Source: JBFHNV01 sp041593595
GTDB taxonomy: Bacteria > Pseudomonadota > Gammaproteobacteria > HK1
DNA length: 64,000 nt
Assembly (NCBI GenBank): GCA_041593595.1
Contig: JBFHNV010000005.1
Span: 3,024 to 67,023 of the forward strand
Direction: 5' to 3'
Within the stretch, counting starts at the first letter, position 1; each line of letters starts with the position of its first letter. Below the pieces are notes generated by a model. The model saw only the letters and a program-made list of their open reading frames with translations, ran no database searches and was not told the origin of the DNA. The translations under genes were made by a program, and so were the position numbers. Shown here piece after piece: positions 28,073 to 37,049 of the stretch.

Positions 28073-29710
28073 ATGGCCACGCAACTGGAACTCACGAACG
28101 ACACCCCGCGCCTCGCGCAGCTCATGCGCATGGGTCCGAGCCCGTCCCAGCTCGGACTGGTGATGGCGCTGGCGGCGGCGCTGACGCTGGCCGTCGGCGT
28201 CGTGATGTGGGCCATGCGCCCGAGCTTCGTGCCGCTCTACGGGAGCATGGGCGAGCGCGACGCGGGCAACGTCATCGCCTCGCTGCAGGCGCGCAACACC
28301 CGCTTCGAGGTGGACAAGCGCAGCGGCATGATCCTCGTGCCCGCCGACCAGGTGCAGGAGATCCGCATGCAGCTCGCCGCCGACGGGCTCTCCGGCAACG
28401 AGTCCATGGGGCTCGAGCTGCTGCGCGAGGACCAGAGCGTCGGCACCAGCCAGTTCATGGAGCGCGCGCGCTACCAGCACGCGTTGGAGACCGAGCTCGC
28501 GCGCACCATCGCGCGCATGCGCGGCGTCGAGGCGGCGCGGGTCCACCTGGCCATCCCCAAGCAGAGCGCATTCGTGCGTGACCGCTCGCGCCCCTCGGCC
28601 TCGGTGATGCTGAAGCTCGCGCCCGGGCGCGCACTGGACTCGGGCCAGGTGCAGGGCATCGCCAACCTGGTGGCGTCCAGCGTCCCGTACATGGAGATCG
28701 GCCGGGTGGCGGTGGTGGACCAGTTCGGCCGCCTGCTCAGCCGCGACGTCATGGACGGCGAGATGGCCATGACCAATCGCCAGTTCGAGTACAAGCGTGC
28801 CTTCGAGCGCACCTACACCGAGCGCATCGAGGAGCTGCTGTTCCCCATCGTGGGCAGCGGTCGCGTGCGCGCCCAGGTGCACGCCGAGATCGACTTCTCC
28901 GAGAACGAGCGCCGCGAGGAGGCGTTCACCGGTGCTCCCGATCAGGTGCGCAGCGAGCAGCTGCAGGACCAGCGCGGCGGCGGCGCCATGCAGGCCATGG
29001 GCGTGCCCGGCGCGCTCACCAACCAGCCGCCCGAGGGCGGCAGCCTCGCGAAGCCCGCCGAGGGCGAGGCGCTCGCCGGCGACAGCGGCTCCATGAGCAA
29101 GAGCACCACCCGCAACTACGAGCTGGACAAGACCGTGACCCACACCCGCACGGCTCCGGGACGGCTGATCCGGATGTCGGTCGCGGTACTGGTGGACGAC
29201 CGCGTGAGCGCGGACAAGAAGGGCGAGGTGGTGCGCACGCCCCGCGAGCAGGCAGAGATAGACGGCATCACGGGACTGGTGAAGGAGGCGGTGGGCTTCA
29301 ACGCGGAGCGTGGCGACTCGGTGGTGGTGATCAACCGCGCCTTCGAGGCGCCGGCGGCCATCGAGGCGCCGCCGGAGCCCGCCGTGTGGGAGCAGACCTG
29401 GTTCGAGTCCCTGGTGAAGAACTCGCTGGCCGCGATCCTCATGGGCCTGCTGCTGCTGGCGGTGCTGCGCCCGGCGGTGCGCGCCCTCACCCGGCGCGGC
29501 GAATCCGGCGGCGATGCCGCCCCGGCGGACGACGACGGCCTGCCCATGCTGGAGGCAGACCGGGTGAGCCTGAGCGGACGCGGCGACGATCCCCTGCCGC
29601 CGCCGCCGCGGGTATACGGCGACATTCTCAACCTGGCCCGCGAGATGGCGGCGGACGATCCGAAGCGGGTGGCCATGGTGCTGAAGAAGTGGGTGGACAC
29701 CGATGGCTGA
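28073..29710 (+). CDS. fliF: Flagellar MS-ring protein FliF
   Basis: A 545-residue inner-membrane protein with two transmembrane helices (about 25-45 and 440-465) enclosing a large periplasmic part. The ring-building motifs are FVPLYGSMGERDAGNVIASL, ARYQHALETELARTIARMRG with VEAARVHLAIPKQS, and a proline/glycine-rich periplasmic loop. The C-terminal cytoplasmic tail, ending DDPKRVAMVLKKWVDTDG, is the FliG-binding segment. Its end overlaps the fliG start by 8 bases. Confidence 0.96.
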   Translation: MATQLELTNDTPRLAQLMRMGPSPSQLGLVMALAAALTLAVGVVMWAMRPSFVPLYGSMGERDAGNVIASLQARNTRFEVDKRSGMILVPADQVQEIRMQLAADGLSGNESMGLELLREDQSVGTSQFMERARYQHALETELARTIARMRGVEAARVHLAIPKQSAFVRDRSRPSASVMLKLAPGRALDSGQVQGIANLVASSVPYMEIGRVAVVDQFGRLLSRDVMDGEMAMTNRQFEYKRAFERTYTERIEELLFPIVGSGRVRAQVHAEIDFSENERREEAFTGAPDQVRSEQLQDQRGGGAMQAMGVPGALTNQPPEGGSLAKPAEGEALAGDSGSMSKSTTRNYELDKTVTHTRTAPGRLIRMSVAVLVDDRVSADKKGEVVRTPREQAEIDGITGLVKEAVGFNAERGDSVVVINRAFEAPAAIEAPPEPAVWEQTWFESLVKNSLAAILMGLLLLAVLRPAVRALTRRGESGGDAAPADDDGLPMLEADRVSLSGRGDDPLPPPPRVYGDILNLAREMAADDPKRVAMVLKKWVDTDG

Positions 29711-30713
29711 GCCGGACGGCGAGCTCAAGGGCAGCGACCGCGCCGCGATCCTGCTGATGGCGCTCGGCGCGGAGCGCGCCGCCGAGGTGCTGAAGCACCT
29801 GGAGCCGCGCCAGGTGCAGACCGTGGGCAGCGCCATGTCGAGCCTGAGCGACGTCACCCAGGGCCAGGTGGGTGACGTGCTCAAGGGCTTCATCAACACC
29901 GTGCGCGACATCTCGTCGCTGGGCGTGGGCACACAGGACTACCTGCGCAACGTGCTCACCCAGGCGCTTGGCCCGGAGCGTGCTGGCAGCGTGCTGCCGC
30001 GCATCGTCTCGGACAACCGTTCCAAGGGACTCGGCTCCCTGCAGTGGATGGCGCCGGAGGCCATCGCCGAGATCCTGGTCAAGGAGCACCCCCAGATCAT
30101 CGCGCTGGCCCTCATCAACCTGGAGCCCGACACCGCGGGCGAGGTGCTGCGGCTGCTCCCCGAGGAGCTGGGCGGGGACGTGATGGTGCGGGTGGCCACC
30201 CTGGACGGCGTCCACCCCAGCGCCCTGAAGGAGCTGGACGCCATCCTGGAGGGGCAGCTCGGCGGGGGCAACCTGGACATCAAGCTCTCGGGTCTGGGCG
30301 GCGTCAAGGCGGCCGCCGATATCCTGAACGCGGTGCCGTCGGAGCTGGAGGCGCAGCTCCTGGACCGGCTCGCGGAGACCGACGCGGAGCTCAAGAGCGA
30401 GATCCAGGAACAGATGTTCGACTTCGAGAGCATCGACGGCCTGGACGAGCGCGGGCTGCAGACGGTGCTGCGCGAGATCTCCACGGAGACGCTGGTGCTG
30501 GCGCTGAAGGGGGCCAGCGCGCGCATCCGCGAGCGGGTGTTCAAGAACATGTCGGCGCGCGCGGCGGAGATGCTGCGCGACGACCTGGAGGGCAAGGGAC
30601 CGGTGCGCCTGAGCGAGGTGGAGGCTGCGCAGAAGGAGATGCTGAGCGTGGTGGATCGCCTGGTGGAGGAGGGTACCGTGGTGATGCAGGGCAAGGGGGA
30701 GGCCTTCGTCTGA
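29703..30713 (+). CDS. fliG: Flagellar motor switch protein FliG
   Basis: A 336-residue rotor protein of the C ring that takes torque from PomA/PomB. The N-terminal FliF-binding domain has DRAAILLMALGAERAAEVLK; the middle domain has the EHPQ motif (128-131) in LVKEHPQIIALALINL. The C-terminal torque domain keeps the charged helix ARIRERVFKNMSARAAEML. The length and all three domains are normal. Confidence 0.97.
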   Translation: MAEPDGELKGSDRAAILLMALGAERAAEVLKHLEPRQVQTVGSAMSSLSDVTQGQVGDVLKGFINTVRDISSLGVGTQDYLRNVLTQALGPERAGSVLPRIVSDNRSKGLGSLQWMAPEAIAEILVKEHPQIIALALINLEPDTAGEVLRLLPEELGGDVMVRVATLDGVHPSALKELDAILEGQLGGGNLDIKLSGLGGVKAAADILNAVPSELEAQLLDRLAETDAELKSEIQEQMFDFESIDGLDERGLQTVLREISTETLVLALKGASARIRERVFKNMSARAAEMLRDDLEGKGPVRLSEVEAAQKEMLSVVDRLVEEGTVVMQGKGEAFV

Positions 30714-30825
30714 GCGGCGCGCACGCGCCTTGCCCGGACCCCGGCCGCCGCCCATGCGTTTCCCGATTCCCGTTGCGACACCCGTCCCGTGCGTCGCGGC
30801 CCGGCCGCGCGGCGAGGCCTGAGCC

Positions 30826-31494
30826 GTGCGCCCGCGCGTCATCCGGCCGACCGGCGCCAGCGCCGAGCGCTGGGCGGCGCCGGCGCTGCGCGCGGGCGCC
30901 GCGGACGAGGCGCGCGGACGGGCCGCGCCGGGGCCGGGGTTCGCGCCGGACACCCGTGGCGGTACCGCTGCCGTCGACGAGGACTACCGCCAGGGCCGCG
31001 AGGAGGGCTTCGCCCGCGGCCACGCGGAGGGGCTCGAGGCGGCGCGGGCCGAGACGGCCGCGACCCTGGCGGCGCTCTCGGCGCTGGCCGGGAACCTGCT
31101 GGAGCCGCTGGCCCGGCTGGACGAGCAGGTGGACGACGAGCTCGCGCGACTCGCCCTCGCCGTGGCCCGCCAGGTGGTACGCCGGGAGCTCACCAGCGAC
31201 CCGCAGCAGATCGCGGCGGTGGTGCGCGAGGCGCGCGGCGCGCTCAACGACGTGCGCGGGCGACTGCGCATCGCGCTGCACCCGGACGAGGCGCCGCTGG
31301 TGCGGCGCCTGTTCAGCGACGACGAGACGCTGGCCGGGGTGGACGTGGAGGAGGATCCCTCCATCACCCGCGGCGGGTGCACGCTGCGCACCGACGTGAG
31401 CTTCGTGGACGCAACGGTGGAGACGCGCATCGCGCGCATCGCCGTGCAGCTCCTGGGTGACGAGCGCCAGCGCGCGGACGCGGGCGATGACTGA
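30826..31494 (+). CDS. fliH: Flagellar export stator protein FliH
   Basis: A 222-residue negative regulator and peripheral stalk of the export ATPase FliI. It has a Gly/Arg-rich N-terminus, then the GxxxG-type helix DYRQGREEGFARGHAEGLEA, which dimerises FliH, and a C-terminal domain with LALAVARQVVRREL and DEAPLVRRLF. GTG 30826 gives the usual length. A 112-base gap separates it from fliG. The overlap with fliI is eight bases. Confidence 0.88.
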   Translation: MRPRVIRPTGASAERWAAPALRAGAADEARGRAAPGPGFAPDTRGGTAAVDEDYRQGREEGFARGHAEGLEAARAETAATLAALSALAGNLLEPLARLDEQVDDELARLALAVARQVVRRELTSDPQQIAAVVREARGALNDVRGRLRIALHPDEAPLVRRLFSDDETLAGVDVEEDPSITRGGCTLRTDVSFVDATVETRIARIAVQLLGDERQRADAGDD

Positions 31495-32836
31495 CGCCGC
31501 GCGAAATCGCCGCATCGTGGAGCGCCTGGCGGCCCGCCGCCAGGCGCTCACGCCGCCGGCGCCGGTGGTGGAGGGCAAGCTCACCCGCATGGTGGGCCTG
31601 ACGCTGGAAGCGGTGGGCTGCCAGGCGGCGGTGGGCTCGCGCTGCGCGGTGGAGGCGCCCGACGGCGGCCGGGTGGAGGCGGAGGTGGTGGGCTTCGCCG
31701 GCGATCGAACGTACCTCATGCCCGTGTCGGACATGCGCGGATTCGTGCCCAGCTCACGGGTAGTGCCCTCCGCCGGGCAGCAGCGGGTGCCGGTGGGCGA
31801 GGGGCTGCTGGGCCGCGTGCTGGACGGCACCGGGACGCCCCTGGACGGCGCCGGCCCGCTGCGCGCCGACGGCTGGCGGCCGCTGGTGGCGAAGCCGGTG
31901 AACCCCCTCGCGCGCGCGCCCATCCGCGAGCCGCTGGACGTGGGCGTGCGTGCCATCAACGGCCTGCTGCGGGTGGGGCGCGGGCAGCGCCTCGGGCTGT
32001 TCGCCGGCAGCGGCGTGGGCAAGAGCACCCTGCTCGGCATGATGACGCGCCACACCCGCGCCGACGTGGCGGTGGTGGGGCTCATCGGCGAGCGTGGGCG
32101 CGAGGTGAACGAGTTCGTGCGCGAGACGCTGGGCGCCGCGGGTCTCGCCCGCGCCGTCGTGGTGGCGGCGCCGGCGGACACCTCGCCGGTATCACGGCTG
32201 CAGGGGGCCATGCTCGCCACCAGCATCGCCGAGCACTTTCGCGATCAGGGCCGGGACGTGCTCCTGCTGATGGACTCGCTCACCCGCTTCGCCCAGGCCC
32301 AGCGCGAGATCGCCCTGGCAGTGGGCGAGCCGCCGGCGACCAAGGGCTACCCGCCCTCGGTGTTCGCGAAGCTGCCGCTGCTGGTGGAGCGCGCAGGCAC
32401 CGGCCCGGACGGCAGCGGCACCATCACCGCCTTCTATACGGTGCTGACCGAGGGCGACGACCAGCAGGATCCCATCGCCGACGCGGCGCGGGCGATCCTG
32501 GACGGCCACGTGGTGCTGTCACGGGCCATCGCCGAGATGGGCCGCTATCCGGCCATCGACCTGGAGGCGTCGGTGAGCCGGCTGCTGCCGGCACTGGCCT
32601 CGCCCGAGGAGCAGGCCCAGATCCAGCGCTTCCGCAACCTGTGCGCGGTCTACCGGCAGAGTCAGGACCTGGTGAGCCTGGGCGTGTACAAGCGCGGCAG
32701 CGACCCGGCCATCGACGCGGCGGTGGAGCACCGCCCGCGCCTGGAGGCCTACCTGGCCCAGTCGTTGAACGAGGCGGTGTCGCTGGAGCGCAGCCGGCAG
32801 GAGCTGGACGCCCTGTTCGCCCGCGCCGCGGCCTGA
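31487..32836 (+). CDS. fliI: Flagellum-specific ATPase FliI
   Basis: A 449-residue hexameric ATPase that unloads chaperones and readies substrates for export. Walker A is GSGVGKST (174-181); Walker B is DVLLLMDSLTRFA; the T3SS ATPase signature EPPATKGYPPSVFAKLP is intact. The start is ATG 31487, inside the fliH end; a GTG at 31457 is an unneeded longer form. Confidence 0.96.
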   Translation: MTDAARNRRIVERLAARRQALTPPAPVVEGKLTRMVGLTLEAVGCQAAVGSRCAVEAPDGGRVEAEVVGFAGDRTYLMPVSDMRGFVPSSRVVPSAGQQRVPVGEGLLGRVLDGTGTPLDGAGPLRADGWRPLVAKPVNPLARAPIREPLDVGVRAINGLLRVGRGQRLGLFAGSGVGKSTLLGMMTRHTRADVAVVGLIGERGREVNEFVRETLGAAGLARAVVVAAPADTSPVSRLQGAMLATSIAEHFRDQGRDVLLLMDSLTRFAQAQREIALAVGEPPATKGYPPSVFAKLPLLVERAGTGPDGSGTITAFYTVLTEGDDQQDPIADAARAILDGHVVLSRAIAEMGRYPAIDLEASVSRLLPALASPEEQAQIQRFRNLCAVYRQSQDLVSLGVYKRGSDPAIDAAVEHRPRLEAYLAQSLNEAVSLERSRQELDALFARAAA

Positions 32837-32864
32837 ACCGGTAACTGCAAGGAGACCACAGTCC

Positions 32865-33308
32865 ATGACCACCCGATCGCCTTCGCAGCTCGAGCTGGTG
32901 CGCGGGCTCGCCGAGACCCGCGAGCAGGAGCTTGCCGGGGAGCTGAGCGAGCTGCTGCGCCTGCGCGACGGCGCCGAGGCCACCCTGGCGCGCCTGGACG
33001 GTTATCTGGACGAGTACGCGCAGGTGCCCGGCGGCGGCGCCCTCGTCGCGTCCGCCATCGCCAACGAGCGCCGCTTCGTGAAGCGTCTCAACCAGGCCCT
33101 GGAGCAGCAGCGCACGCACGCCGAGCGCCTGCGCGAGCGCACTGGCGAGAAGACCGCACAGTGGCAGCAGGCCCGGGCCGATCTCATGGCGCTCGAGCGG
33201 GTGGTGGAGCGCCGCCTGCAGGAGGCCACCCAGGAGGTCGAGCGCCGCGAGCAACGCGAGGCGGATGCGCTCAGCCTGCGCCGCGTGGTCACGGAGGCTG
33301 CCCGATGA
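32865..33308 (+). CDS. fliJ: Flagellar export chaperone FliJ
   Basis: A 147-residue coiled-coil protein, the central stalk of the FliI ring. It is rich in Arg, Glu, Leu and Gln in heptads throughout, with QLELVRGLAETREQELAGEL near the N-terminus and RRLQEATQEVERREQREAD near the C-terminus, as expected for FliJ. Its stop overlaps the fliK ATG (ATGA). Confidence 0.87.
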   Translation: MTTRSPSQLELVRGLAETREQELAGELSELLRLRDGAEATLARLDGYLDEYAQVPGGGALVASAIANERRFVKRLNQALEQQRTHAERLRERTGEKTAQWQQARADLMALERVVERRLQEATQEVERREQREADALSLRRVVTEAAR

Positions 33309-34627
33309 GCGCGCCAGTGTCGCCGCCAGGGCCCACGTCGGGGCCGGCACGGGGCACGGCCAGCGCCAGCGGGCCCGCGTCCGCCGGCGCCCGGGAGGGC
33401 AGCCCGGGCAGCGCCTTCGAGAGCGTCATGCGCGGCCAGCTGGACTCTGCCCCTCGAGCGGAGGGCGCGGACGGCGCGGCGGCGGCGCGGCCCGTGGACG
33501 GCACGGGCGTGGACACGCCTGTGGGAACCAGCACCGGAACCGACGGCGACGCGGACGCGGTGGCCGCACTGCAGATGCCCGCGGCGCCGGCGGTGCCGCT
33601 GCCCGGGGATCCCCTGGCCAGCGAGGCCAGCCCCGCGGCCCGCGCGGCGGTGGTGCTGGTGGAGCAGTCGTCGGCGGGCGCGGTGGCGCTGCCACCCGGC
33701 GCGTCGACGGCTGCGGCCGCCCTGCCGGGCGGGCCGCCGGGCAGGGCCTTGGCAGCACCCCTTCCAGGCCAGGCCGGCGCATCAGGGTCGCGGGCGCATG
33801 GGTCCGGGCTCTCCGGGGCCGGGACCGGTCCGGGCGCCGTGGCGGCTCCTGCCGGCGTGTCGGGTTCCGCCGTCGCGCCGATGCAGTCGGCGGGCGCGGG
33901 CCCCGGGCTCCCGGACACGGCTGCCGGCGTGGCGGCAGCAGCGGCGGGCGGGGACGGGGTCGCGCCGGAGGCGCGCTGGAACGACCGGCCCGCGGCGCGC
34001 TCGAACGACGCCTTTGCGGTCCGCCTCAACGATCCGCCCGCGATGCGCCTCGCCGACGCGCCGCCGGCACGGCCCATGGACGCGCCGGGACCGGCGGGTC
34101 CCCAGGCCCAGTCCGCATCCGCGGCGCCGCTCCCGGCGACCTTCGCCACGCCGCAGCCGCCGGCGGATCCGGTGGCCCGCCCGCAGGTGCTGCCGCCGTT
34201 GAACACGCCGGTGACGGATCCCGGCTGGAGCGCGGCCCTGGGCGCGCGCCTCACCTGGAGCGTCGCCCGGGGGATCCAGAACGCCACCATTGCCCTGAAT
34301 CCCCGCGAGCTGGGCCCGGTGAACGTGAGCCTGAGCGTGCACGACGACGAGGCCAGCGTGACCTTCCACGCCCAGCATGCGCCGGTGCGGGAGGCCATCG
34401 AGGCGGCGCTGCCGCGCCTGCGCGAGCTGTTCGCCGGCAGCGGCATCGACCTGACCCGCGTCGAGGTGGCCACCGGCGACGGCCGGCAGGCGGCCGGTGG
34501 TGGCGCCGGCAACGGTGCCGACGGCGAGGGCGACCGCGCCGGGAGCGACGCACCTGGCGAGCCCGGCGAGTCGCAGACCGGCACACCGGTGCGCCTGGCC
34601 GACGGCCTGGTGGACACCTTCGCCTGA
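33305..34627 (+). CDS. fliK: Hook-length control protein FliK
   Basis: A 440-residue secreted ruler that measures the hook and switches export from hook to filament subunits. The long N-terminal and central part (1-300) is Ala/Pro/Gly-rich and disordered, with five 8-residue repeats at 224-263. The C-terminal Flg_hook domain (about 310-400) keeps the family core ATIALNPRELGPVNVSLSVH and VREAIEAALPRLRELFAGSG. ATG 33305 is coupled to fliJ. Last gene of this unit; a perfect hairpin follows. Confidence 0.9.
   Translation: MSAPVSPPGPTSGPARGTASASGPASAGAREGSPGSAFESVMRGQLDSAPRAEGADGAAAARPVDGTGVDTPVGTSTGTDGDADAVAALQMPAAPAVPLPGDPLASEASPAARAAVVLVEQSSAGAVALPPGASTAAAALPGGPPGRALAAPLPGQAGASGSRAHGSGLSGAGTGPGAVAAPAGVSGSAVAPMQSAGAGPGLPDTAAGVAAAAAGGDGVAPEARWNDRPAARSNDAFAVRLNDPPAMRLADAPPARPMDAPGPAGPQAQSASAAPLPATFATPQPPADPVARPQVLPPLNTPVTDPGWSAALGARLTWSVARGIQNATIALNPRELGPVNVSLSVHDDEASVTFHAQHAPVREAIEAALPRLRELFAGSGIDLTRVEVATGDGRQAAGGGAGNGADGEGDRAGSDAPGEPGESQTGTPVRLADGLVDTFA
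33974..34093 (+). repeat. Five 24-bp in-frame tandem repeats in fliK
   Basis: Five successive 24-base units encode eight-residue repeats of the pattern R-x-(N/A/M)-D-x-(P/F)-x-x: RWNDRPAA, RSNDAFAV, RLNDPPAM, RLADAPPA, RPMDAPGP. The DNA copies have diverged but spacing is exact. They lie in the ruler region of FliK, where length sets hook length. Confidence 0.75.
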
Positions 34628-34657
34628 GGCCGGTCTCCCTTCCACGCCTTCCTGGCG

Positions 34658-34682
34658 ATCCCGGCGGAGCCACCGCCGGGAT
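34658..34682 (+). terminator. Hairpin terminator after fliK
   Basis: A perfect 10-bp stem, ATCCCGGCGG and its complement, around a 5-base loop (AGCCA), 30 bases past the fliK stop. Only a weak U-rich tail (TTCT) follows. It separates the fliE and fliL transcription units. Confidence 0.7.
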
Positions 34683-34748
34683 TCTGGCGGCGCTCCGGGC
34701 CGCCTTGTAACTCACTGAAATAAAGAGGCGATCGGGGCCGGCCTTTCT

Positions 34749-34763
34749 TGGCACGGCAGTTGC
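34749..34763 (+). promoter_or_regulatory. Sigma-54 promoter of the fliL operon
   Basis: TGGCAC, 5 bases (GGCAG), TTGC: an exact consensus, preceded by TTTCT and about 60 bases upstream of the fliL ATG. It should drive fliLMNOPQR-flhBA-flhF-fleN-fliA. Confidence 0.92.
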
Positions 34764-34821
34764 TTCGCGTTCTCCGTCGCGATTCGGCGCCGCAGGCGCC
34801 GCGGTTATCCGGAGTACCCCG

Positions 34822-35286
34822 ATGAAGCAGCTTCTCGTTCCGATTCTCCTGGTGGTGAACCTGGCCGCCACCTCCACGGTGCTGGTCCTGGCCATGACCG
34901 GCAAGCTGGTGGCCGCCGTCCCCATGGCAGTGGAAGGCCAGGCCGAGGCGCCCGTCGAGGAGATGAAGCAGGTCTTCTACCACGAGTTCAAGCCCGAGCT
35001 GGTGGTGAACTTCCCCGGCGGCGGCGCAGCCCGCTACATGCAGCTCTCGCTCACCGCAGTGACCCCGGACGAGGACTCGGTGGCATTGCTGGAGCGCCAC
35101 GAGCCGGCCATCCGCAACGACCTGCTGATGCTGTTCAGCGGCCTGGAGGCAGAGCCGCTGGCCGGGCGCGAAGGGAAGGAGAACATGCGCAAGATGGCCC
35201 TGGAGGCGGTGCGCGAGATCATGAAGAAGCGCACCGGCCGCGAGGTCGTGGACGACCTCTACTTCACCCGCTTCGTGATGCAGTAG
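34822..35286 (+). CDS. fliL: Flagellar basal body-associated protein FliL
   Basis: A 154-residue single-pass inner-membrane protein (helix about 3-25) with a periplasmic stomatin-like domain that surrounds and stabilises stator units. Conserved parts are YHEFKPELVVNFPGGGAARY, HEPAIRNDLLMLFSG and the C-terminal VDDLYFTRFVMQ. First gene of its operon, six bases ahead of fliM. Confidence 0.93.
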   Translation: MKQLLVPILLVVNLAATSTVLVLAMTGKLVAAVPMAVEGQAEAPVEEMKQVFYHEFKPELVVNFPGGGAARYMQLSLTAVTPDEDSVALLERHEPAIRNDLLMLFSGLEAEPLAGREGKENMRKMALEAVREIMKKRTGREVVDDLYFTRFVMQ

Positions 35287-35292
35287 GCCGTC

Positions 35293-36246
35293 ATGAGCGA
35301 GGCAAGCGTGCTCAGCGAGGAAGAGCTGGACGCCCTGCGCGCCACCGGTGCCGACGCCGGCGGCGAGGACCGGGACGACGGCGCGCAACGGCCCTACGAC
35401 TTCCGCGATCCGTCGCGGGTGCTCAACGGGCGGCTGCCGGGGCTGGAGGCGGTGCACGACGCATTCGCCGCCGGCATGCGCCCCGCGTTGCGATCGCTGC
35501 TCGGGCGCCCGGTGGAGGTGGACGTGGGCGAGACGTCGCTCACCCGCCTGGGCGATTACCAGCAGAGCCTGCCCCTGCCGGTGAGCGCCCACGGGGCGCC
35601 GCTGCAGGGACGCGATCAGAGCATGTTCCTGGTGGCCGAAGGAATGCTGGTCTACGCCTGCGTGGACGCCTTCTTCGGCGGGCGCGGCGGGGTCACGCCG
35701 GACACCGAGCGCGAGCTCTCGCCGAGCGAGCGGCGGCTCACCGCGGTGCTCGCACGGCACGTGTTCGAGGAGCTGAAGAACGCCTGGGCACCCATCTGCG
35801 CGCTGCGCTTCGGCGAGCCGCAGCCGGTCAAGCCGAACGGCCTGGGGGGTCTTCGCGACGACCAGATCATGGTGGTGTCGCGTTTCAACGTGGACCTGCT
35901 GCCCGGCGGCGGCGAGTTCCACCTGGCCCTGTCCTACGGGCTGCTGGACAGCCTGCGCCCCTACCTCACCTCGGGGCCCCGTTCCGAGGATGCCAACCGC
36001 GAGTGGCGCACGCGCTTCATCGAGCGGGTGTCGGCAGTGGAGGTGCAGGCGCGCGCCGTGTTCCCCGGCGTGCGGGTGAGCTTCTCCGAGCTGATGGCGC
36101 TCGCGCCTGGCGACTTCATCCCCATGAACCGGCAGAACCGGGTCTGCGTGATGGTGGGCGACCGGGTCCTCTATACCGCCGAGCCCGGCACCTCCAACGG
36201 CCTCGCCGCGGCCAAGGTGATCGCCGTCGGCGAGCCCGGGCGCTGA
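35293..36246 (+). CDS. fliM: Flagellar motor switch protein FliM
   Basis: A 317-residue C-ring protein that binds phospho-CheY. The N-terminal CheY-binding peptide reads VLSEEELDALRA. The middle CheC-like domain has RPALRSLLGRPVEVDVGETS and DAFFGGRGG; the C-terminal SpoA domain ends GDFIPMNRQNRVCVMVGDR. The usual FliM length is about 320. No che genes are in this window, so the chemotaxis operon must be elsewhere. Confidence 0.95.
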   Translation: MSEASVLSEEELDALRATGADAGGEDRDDGAQRPYDFRDPSRVLNGRLPGLEAVHDAFAAGMRPALRSLLGRPVEVDVGETSLTRLGDYQQSLPLPVSAHGAPLQGRDQSMFLVAEGMLVYACVDAFFGGRGGVTPDTERELSPSERRLTAVLARHVFEELKNAWAPICALRFGEPQPVKPNGLGGLRDDQIMVVSRFNVDLLPGGGEFHLALSYGLLDSLRPYLTSGPRSEDANREWRTRFIERVSAVEVQARAVFPGVRVSFSELMALAPGDFIPMNRQNRVCVMVGDRVLYTAEPGTSNGLAAAKVIAVGEPGR

Positions 36247-36279
36247 CGCGCCCCACCGAACCCAACCGGAGTATCCCTG

Positions 36280-36606
36280 ATGAGCAGCAAGAACCCACCG
36301 GCCGGAACCGCCGGCGACAAGGCCTCGGGCGCCGAGACGGGCGCGCGCGTGGCGTTGCCCGGGGGCGCGGCCATGAACCTGGTCAAGGACATCCCCGTGA
36401 CCCTGTCCATCGAGCTCGGGCGCACGCGCATGAGCCTGAAGGATCTGCTGGAGCTGGAGCAGGGTGCGGTGATCGAGCTCGAGCGCATGGTGGACGAGCC
36501 CATGGACGTGCTGGTCAACGGCACCCTGGTGGCGCACGGGGAGGTGGTGGTCATCGACGACACCTTCGGCGTGCGGCTCACCGACGTGGCCGGGCCGGAC
36601 GCCTGA
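36280..36606 (+). CDS. fliN: Flagellar motor switch protein FliN
   Basis: A 108-residue C-ring protein with a short disordered N-terminus and one SpoA domain: LVKDIPVTLSIELGRTRMSL, KDLLELEQGAVIEL, VNGTLVAHGEVVVIDDTFGV. It forms ring tetramers with FliM and helps dock FliH. Standard order and size. Confidence 0.95.
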   Translation: MSSKNPPAGTAGDKASGAETGARVALPGGAAMNLVKDIPVTLSIELGRTRMSLKDLLELEQGAVIELERMVDEPMDVLVNGTLVAHGEVVVIDDTFGVRLTDVAGPDA

Positions 36607-36611
36607 CCCCC

Positions 36612-37049
36612 GTGCGCGCCGCGATCCGCCCGTTCGTAGCGCTCGCGTGCCTGCCGGCGCTGGCCCACGCGCCCGCGGCGCTGGCCGCGCCGGGGCTGCG
36701 CCCCGAGTCCGTCCCGCGCGCGCCGCTGGCCGGCGACCACGCAGTGGAGTACCTCCTGGGCGTGGTGATCGTGATGCTGGCGCTGGGTGCCTTCGCCCTC
36801 GTGATGCGCCGACTGCAGGGCCGGATGGGAGCCGGGCGCGGCGCGCTGAAGGTCACTGCGTCGCTGCCGCTCGGGGGCAAGGAGCGGCTGATGATCGTGG
36901 AGGCCGAGGGCGAGCGGCTGCTGGTGGGCGTGGGCGGCGGCGGCGTGCAGCTGGTGCGCCGGCTGCGCGCGGCGCCGGCCGCGGATGCGCCCGCGGCGCC
37001 GGCGGACACCTGGCTCGCGCGCACGCTGCGCGCCGGAGCGGCCCGCTGA
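36612..37049 (+). CDS. fliO: Flagellar export component FliO
   Basis: A 145-residue small membrane protein that helps FliP assemble. A signal-like N-terminus (LACLPALAHAPAALAA) is followed by one transmembrane helix YLLGVVIVMLALGAFALVM and a cytoplasmic domain with ALKVTASLPLGGKERLMIVE. The start is GTG 36612, five bases after the fliN stop. Its stop overlaps the fliP ATG (TGATG). FliO is poorly conserved; identification rests on the KVTASLPLGGKERL motif and position. Confidence 0.87.
   Translation: MRAAIRPFVALACLPALAHAPAALAAPGLRPESVPRAPLAGDHAVEYLLGVVIVMLALGAFALVMRRLQGRMGAGRGALKVTASLPLGGKERLMIVEAEGERLLVGVGGGGVQLVRRLRAAPAADAPAAPADTWLARTLRAGAAR

Noticed and set aside
33289..36537. Minus-strand open frame of over 1,000 codons opposite fliK-fliL-fliM-fliN
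   Set aside because: A shadow of third-position GC bias; the plus-strand genes are certain and no domain or ribosome site supports it.
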